Shown here piece after piece: positions 59,496 to 64,000 of a stretch of 64,000 nt of DNA. Each line of letters opens with the position of its first letter. Within the stretch, counting starts at the first letter, position 1. This DNA is from Paenibacillus sp. FSL H7-0331 (GTDB lineage: Bacteria > Bacillota > Bacilli > Paenibacillales > NBRC-103111), in the NCBI RefSeq assembly GCF_001956045.1, contig NZ_MRTH01000010.1:124001-188000 (forward strand), written 5' to 3'. The notes under the pieces are model-generated. The model searched no databases and had not been told where the DNA came from. It saw nothing but the letters and a program-made list of their open reading frames with translations. The position numbers and the translations under genes are program-made.

Positions 59496-60455
59496 TTACC
59501 ATAGGCTTTCCTGCTTGGCTTTCTTGGCAATTTGGTTGACCGTGATGAGTAGAACGAGACCGATGACAGACTTGAACAGGTTGATCGCCGTGGAATACGA
59601 ATAATTCATAGCTTGCGAGGCAAGCCCCACCTTATACACGTAAGTATCGATAACCTCGGAGGTCCGTGCATTCAGCGCATTTTGCATCAACAGCACCTTT
59701 TCAAAGCCCAAATCCAGAATATGCCCTGTGTTCAAAATGAGCAAAATGATCATCACCGGAAGAATGCTGGGCAGATCAATATGCAGCATCCGTTTGAATT
59801 TGTTAGCCCCATCCATAACCGCCGCTTCATGCAGCGAAGGATCTACACCTGACAAGGCCGCCAAATAAATGATGCAGGAGAAACCAACATTTTGCCATAG
59901 ACCAGACCATACATAGATCGAACTGAAGTATTCGGGTTTGGCAATAAAATGGACCGATTCAAAGCCAAGCGTTCGCAGCATCACATTCACGAGTCCATTT
60001 CGGGGATCGAGCAGCTCCAGAATAATTCCTACCATAACCACGATTGAAATAAAATGAGGTGCATAAGTGATCATTTGGACCGATTTTTTGAAAAACTGAT
60101 TCTTCACATAATTAAGCGACAAGGCCAGAATGATCGGAAAAGGGATTCCCGCAATCAGGCTGTACAAGCTAATAATTAATGTGTTGGTCATGAGCTTGCC
60201 AAATTCATACGAATTGAAGAACCGGATGAAGTGCTTGAAGCCCACCCATTCACTACCATTAATTCCTTTGAAAGCTGTGTAATCCTTAAATGCAATCGTC
60301 GCTCCGTACATCGGATAATACCTGAATACCAAAATGTAAATCAACGGAAGCGCCAGTAGTACATACAATTGCCAGCATTTCTGTATGCGCCTCCGAGCGG
60401 ACAGTGGCTCTATCTTCGCTTGTGCTCTCGTCTTGGTAGCGGCTGCCACTTTCAT
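59496..60455 (-). CDS. Carbohydrate ABC permease (LplB/YteP-type)
   Basis: 319 residues. LplB-type signature: WQLYVLLALPLIYILVFRYYPMYGATIAFKDY then GISEWVGFKHFIRFF-like and the EAA loop DPSLHEAAVMDGANKFKRMLHIDLPSILPVMIILL. The ATG at 60455 lies about 11 bases after AAAGGGGG; longer frames have no good site. It is the first transport gene of the operon, downstream of the membrane AraC regulator at 60619, which likely activates it. The inverted repeat at 60552 lies in its promoter region. Confidence 0.9.
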   Translation of the reverse strand: MKVAAATKTRAQAKIEPLSARRRIQKCWQLYVLLALPLIYILVFRYYPMYGATIAFKDYTAFKGINGSEWVGFKHFIRFFNSYEFGKLMTNTLIISLYSLIAGIPFPIILALSLNYVKNQFFKKSVQMITYAPHFISIVVMVGIILELLDPRNGLVNVMLRTLGFESVHFIAKPEYFSSIYVWSGLWQNVGFSCIIYLAALSGVDPSLHEAAVMDGANKFKRMLHIDLPSILPVMIILLILNTGHILDLGFEKVLLMQNALNARTSEVIDTYVYKVGLASQAMNYSYSTAINLFKSVIGLVLLITVNQIAKKAKQESLW

Positions 60456-60551
60456 GATCGTTGTTCCCCCTTTCATTATTCGTAATTCCAACATAAGGCT
60501 CAGGAGAACAAATGTATATCCGAAAACGCTTTCTTTTTGTGCGATAGTTAA

Positions 60552-60575
60552 GAATAGCAATGTGCATTGCTATTC
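60552..60575. promoter_or_regulatory. Inverted repeat in the LplB promoter region
   Basis: GAATAGCAAT-GTGC-ATTGCTATTC, a perfect 10+10 dyad 97 bp before the LplB start and 44 bp past the AraC stop. It may be a hairpin or an operator. No T tract follows, so an operator is preferred. Confidence 0.45.
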
Positions 60576-60618
60576 CTGGTGTGCAATATTTTAGAAAACG
60601 CTTGTATAACCCCGTATT

Positions 60619-62937
60619 TTAGCCGGTTTGCGATTTCTTATAAGCGGTAGCGCTGACACCATGAAGGCGTTTGAATGCCCTGCAAAATGTATTGGACGAG
60701 CTGTATCCGACATTCGCAGCAATATCGTTAATGGTCAATCTGGATTCAAGCAGCAACGTCTTGGCATGATCCATTCGCACGCTCTCCAGGTAATCGGAAA
60801 AATTGATACCGGTTTGCTCTTTAAAAAACTGTGATAAATATACCTTGGAAATCGGTATTCGATCCGCAACTACATCCAGACTCAGATCATCCTGCATATA
60901 GTCCTTGTTCAGGATCGTGATAATATGATCGACCAGCTGTATATTTTGGCTTTTCTTATGCGCATTCACGCTATCGCAGATCCACTCATAGGTGGATATA
61001 ACAGAGGCATAATTGTTCTTCATATGCTCGTAAGAAGGCGTTTCGCTGCTCAATGGCTTCATCTGATGAAAAACCTGTTCCTGAGCCAGCTCCATTTGCG
61101 GCAGAAGCTTCACGATGCTCCCCCAGACTTCATATAGAAAGAGCTGCATGACCGAAAAGGAAAGACGCCGGATTTCAAAATTTTCTCGATACAAATCCTC
61201 CAGTATACGCTTGACCTCCACCCTGTCACCGGCCTTGGCCAAATTCATTAACCGGCCCTCCAAATCGGATGGAAAATAATAATTGTTGCGATCATCCGGC
61301 AATTCGTCGAACCATAAAATCCCTTCGCGATTTTGCCATAGTTGAAAACTGAGTGCTTGCCTTGCTTGCTCGTACGATCTGGATACGCCTGTAAGGCTGT
61401 CATGAATCGCCCCAATCCCATAGATGGGGACATATTTCAACAGATCACCAACCGCTTCATCCGCTTCCAGAAGATTGCTCTCAATATGCGCCTTAACCCG
61501 CAGCGACTGGGATTGATTGCAGCAAAACAGCACAGCAAGCTGGTCCTCAGCGACATCATAGACAAAACCGTTATGCTCCATCGTCTTGCGCAGCATTTCT
61601 TTGGTCAAAACACGCTTCATATCCAGCTCTTCCAGAAGATCTCCGCTGTAGCCGTTGTCCAGCCCCCGCAAATGCAGGATGGCAACTACATAGCTCATCC
61701 CCGTTACATCCATTCCTACATGCTTCAGAAGCGCATTCGCATCATGTACCGACAGAAACTCCCCGTTCAACAGTCTTTGAAAATACGCCGCGCGAAGCAG
61801 TGGGGCCTGCTGCTCGATTTCCGATTTCAGCCTGTGATTATTGTTGATCAAGCCCGATACCGTTTCTCCGATCAAGCCATAGGCATCCCTATGCTGGGGA
61901 CTGACGTCCGCCTTTTCCATGATCATATTGACAATATTACGAAGCGGCTTACTGTTCCGATACGCCAGCAAATAAGCGATAATGACCCCGATGACTAGAA
62001 ACAGAAACGTCAGGGATAACGTAATTTTCTGAATATAACGAACCTTCTCCAGCACCATATGCGTGGGCTGCCCCACCAGATACGTCCATCCATTTGAGGC
62101 TGATTTCACGTAAGTGATCATCATCGGTTTCTTGTCTATCGTTTGCTCTACGACGCCCCGAGAGCCTGACAGTTTGGCGATATCGACTGGGAGTGGAACG
62201 GCATCCGCAGACAATGAGCTGATTAATTGCCCCTGATCGTCGACTATATAAGCCCAACCGTCACCGGAGATATCCAGTCCGTGGAACAGCTTTTGCAGCT
62301 CCCTGTTATCGATCATCACAGCGATTGCACCCTGCGGGTTTCCCGGATAGCCCAGCGATTGGATGTACGTCAGCATCGTATAGGGGGTATTGTTCACCAT
62401 AACCTCCTGGGAAGGAATATATTTACGTGTAAAATATTGATCGAACATCAGCTTGTTCCAGTTTGTGTAATCAAGTCGGCTGTACTTTGCTATATTCTCA
62501 TAAAATTCCTTGATCGAATAGCTTGAGCCCGGGGTCAGTACAAGACCACTGTTTTTAAACAGAACGTAGTAATTAAAAATAAAATTGTTGGACAGCTTAT
62601 AGTTATACAAGCTTTTGTTGGTATCCAGAACACGATAAGTATTGGTTCCCTCAAACGGATCGATCACCGGCTGAAATTGGATGATGCGAGTATCTACCGA
62701 CAACTGTTGGGCGATGGAGGAAATTTCCTCTAGTCTTCGCTCCAGTATATCCTTGCTCTGCTCAAGCACATTCATATGATTGGCAGTAACTTCCTTTTCC
62801 ATCGTTTCAATCGTCTTTTGATAGATGATCCAGCCGACGATCATAGGCAATATTAAAAAGAGAATATACGGAATAAGCAAGCGTATAAATACACGATGTC
62901 TGCCCTTTCCATCAATCAGCCATTGTCCTTTAAGCAT
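60619..62937 (-). CDS. Membrane-anchored AraC-family regulator (YtdP-like)
   Basis: 772 residues. A helix at 17-39 (FIRLLIPYILFLILPMIVGWIIY), an extracellular Cache-like sensor domain (about 40-300), a second helix at 308-327 (ITLSLTFLFLVIGVIIAYLLAYR), then a cytoplasmic part and, in the last 100 residues, two helix-turn-helix motifs: SLDVVADRIPISKVYLSQFFKEQTGINFSDYLESVRMDHAKTLL and TINDIAANVGYSSSNTFCRAFKRLHGVSATAYKK. It senses an extracellular sugar and regulates directly, without a phosphorelay. It sits upstream of the Lpl-type transporter on the same strand. Confidence 0.92.
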   Translation of the reverse strand: MLKGQWLIDGKGRHRVFIRLLIPYILFLILPMIVGWIIYQKTIETMEKEVTANHMNVLEQSKDILERRLEEISSIAQQLSVDTRIIQFQPVIDPFEGTNTYRVLDTNKSLYNYKLSNNFIFNYYVLFKNSGLVLTPGSSYSIKEFYENIAKYSRLDYTNWNKLMFDQYFTRKYIPSQEVMVNNTPYTMLTYIQSLGYPGNPQGAIAVMIDNRELQKLFHGLDISGDGWAYIVDDQGQLISSLSADAVPLPVDIAKLSGSRGVVEQTIDKKPMMITYVKSASNGWTYLVGQPTHMVLEKVRYIQKITLSLTFLFLVIGVIIAYLLAYRNSKPLRNIVNMIMEKADVSPQHRDAYGLIGETVSGLINNNHRLKSEIEQQAPLLRAAYFQRLLNGEFLSVHDANALLKHVGMDVTGMSYVVAILHLRGLDNGYSGDLLEELDMKRVLTKEMLRKTMEHNGFVYDVAEDQLAVLFCCNQSQSLRVKAHIESNLLEADEAVGDLLKYVPIYGIGAIHDSLTGVSRSYEQARQALSFQLWQNREGILWFDELPDDRNNYYFPSDLEGRLMNLAKAGDRVEVKRILEDLYRENFEIRRLSFSVMQLFLYEVWGSIVKLLPQMELAQEQVFHQMKPLSSETPSYEHMKNNYASVISTYEWICDSVNAHKKSQNIQLVDHIITILNKDYMQDDLSLDVVADRIPISKVYLSQFFKEQTGINFSDYLESVRMDHAKTLLLESRLTINDIAANVGYSSSNTFCRAFKRLHGVSATAYKKSQTG

Positions 62938-63126
62938 GGTAGACCGATCCTCCTTCTCCCAAACTGACTTTGCAACCGATTACATACACTATTAAGTTAA
63001 CCACATTATAGGTTTCTTGTGAACAGCCAACTTGTGTCGGCTGAACAACAAATAATCCCCATGAATCCATGGAGATAGTTGGCTTACCTGTATGCAATTG
63101 TGGTCGATGTATGCATAACTCCGATA

Positions 63127-64000
63127 TTAATTCGCATATTGCTGCTTGAATTCGGAAGGCGTCATCCCTGTATGCTTTTTGAATAGCTCACTGAAATAGG
63201 GTCGATCCTCATATCCGAGCGCCTGGGCAATTTCCTGAACCTGCCTGCCTTCCAGCAATAAAGCCTTGGCCCGCTCCATTCGCTCTGTCGTAACAAATTG
63301 CCCAACCGTCATCCCTCTGACCTTCTTGAATAGATTGGCAAAGTAGCTGCCGCTTAAGTAGACCAGCTTGGCGTAATCATTCACTGTCAGGTTCACATCC
63401 AGATGCTGTCTAATATGAGCGATTACTTGTTCGACGACCTGATTGGCTTCTTCTTTCTGCCTTTGTTGGATGACCTCACAGCCGATTCTGCACAGCTCGT
63501 TGATGCCTCCCTTAAGCTCTGTCAGCTTGTAGGAATGCAAATTCTTAATATGCAGCAGATGCGCCTCCAGCGGCTTCATTTCTTCAGTCGTCAGCTTTTC
63601 TGCAAATACCCGATTCATCATAAAGGCAAGCTCGTCGTACATGACCTTTACAGCCTCTGGAGCATAAGGCACAGGCACAGATACGGTTTCATCGAACAAT
63701 TCGTCTACAAGCTCCTGCGCTTTGTGCAGATTGCCCGAACGCAGGCAATAGAACAGCTCCTTTTCCTTTTCCGTTGAAAAGCGCGGTGCCGTTTGATGAT
63801 CCACATGCTGGTAGCCATATACACTGTTGCCACCGGTATAAAAATTATAGGATAGTGCGGTCATTGCCTGAGTATACGAATAAGAAATTTCATGAATATG
63901 GTGTACGTTTTCCCCCAGACCGAGAGATACCGTATATCTGGAATAGCTTTCGATATTTTCACGGCACTGCTCGGCCAGCCTCTCGGCACTCCCGGAATCA
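63127..64000 (-). CDS. AraC-type response regulator (YesN-like), partial
   Basis: The frame is open to the right edge (about 290 residues visible), reading SYSRYTVSLGLGENVHHIHEISYSYTQAMTALSYNFYTGG, which fits the YesN middle domain of response regulators. The C-terminus has two helix-turn-helix motifs: LTVNDYAKLVYLSGSYFANLFKKVRGMTVGQFVTTERMERAKALL and QEIAQALGYEDRPYFSELFKKHTGMTPSEFKQQY. The receiver domain would lie beyond the window. It is on the same strand as the YtdP-like gene, 189 bp upstream of it; no terminator is evident between. Confidence 0.9.
   Translation of the reverse strand, partial: DSGSAERLAEQCRENIESYSRYTVSLGLGENVHHIHEISYSYTQAMTALSYNFYTGGNSVYGYQHVDHQTAPRFSTEKEKELFYCLRSGNLHKAQELVDELFDETVSVPVPYAPEAVKVMYDELAFMMNRVFAEKLTTEEMKPLEAHLLHIKNLHSYKLTELKGGINELCRIGCEVIQQRQKEEANQVVEQVIAHIRQHLDVNLTVNDYAKLVYLSGSYFANLFKKVRGMTVGQFVTTERMERAKALLLEGRQVQEIAQALGYEDRPYFSELFKKHTGMTPSEFKQQYAN

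Overview
The window looks like chromosome of a low-to-mid GC Firmicute of the Paenibacillaceae (Paenibacillus or a close relative). Strong AGGAGG-type ribosome binding sites, a KatA-type catalase, GlpP antitermination, a preQ1-I riboswitch, Lpl/Ytc-type sugar ABC transporters and several large AraC/YesN-type regulators all fit. That placement is inference; there is no rRNA or other marker gene here. I see no prophage, transposase or CRISPR array.

Layout. 1-3540: zinc uptake operon zur-znuC-znuB-znuA (minus strand; znuA runs off the left edge), Zur-box-like palindromes, and a broken flavoprotein/FeoB-like fusion that carries its own Zur-like box. 3541-9988: a low-complexity repeat protein, a zinc-ribbon protein, two HAD phosphatases, a histidine phosphatase, and a PadR-controlled 14-TM drug exporter. 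10262-17731: LysR regulator, PHP histidinol phosphatase, a double-module TerD protein, a riboswitch-controlled queuosine precursor transporter, an NlpC/P60 wall hydrolase and catalase. 17880-25459: glycerol catabolism (glpK, glpD with a leader terminator, glpP), a YihY/BrkB membrane protein, an orphan histidine kinase, and rbsD overlapping a DUF4177-like gene.

25591-41595 is dominated by efflux: a CopA-type copper ATPase, TetR plus a 12-TM exporter, an HD-GYP protein, and a MarR-controlled operon (TM-anchored HlyD, lipoprotein HlyD, DHA2 exporter, secreted repeat protein). It ends with another DHA2 exporter and a TetR-DUF2269-DoxX operon. Several of these units have well-formed palindromic operators.

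41673-52240 is a sugar-acid locus: LacI and AraC regulators, an RraA-like protein, a sugar ABC transporter, a mannonate dehydratase (UxuA), an enolase-superfamily dehydratase and an aldose-1-epimerase-like protein. It probably imports and degrades a uronic acid or related sugar acid. After it come a 177-bp imperfect inverted-repeat element, a MerR-TipAS regulator with a 19-bp-spacer promoter, a MocR regulator beside a second class-I aminotransferase, a tRNA-Lys(CUU), a tiny proline-rich protein, a second sugar ABC transporter (Lpl type) with its membrane-bound AraC regulator, and a partial YesN-like regulator cut by the right edge.

The most unusual items are the Zur-linked chimeric pseudogene, the 177-bp inverted repeat, the secreted repeat protein inside an efflux operon, the preQ1-I riboswitch, the tandem TerD protein, and a glycerol kinase that lacks the usual Gram-positive HPr-phosphorylated histidine.
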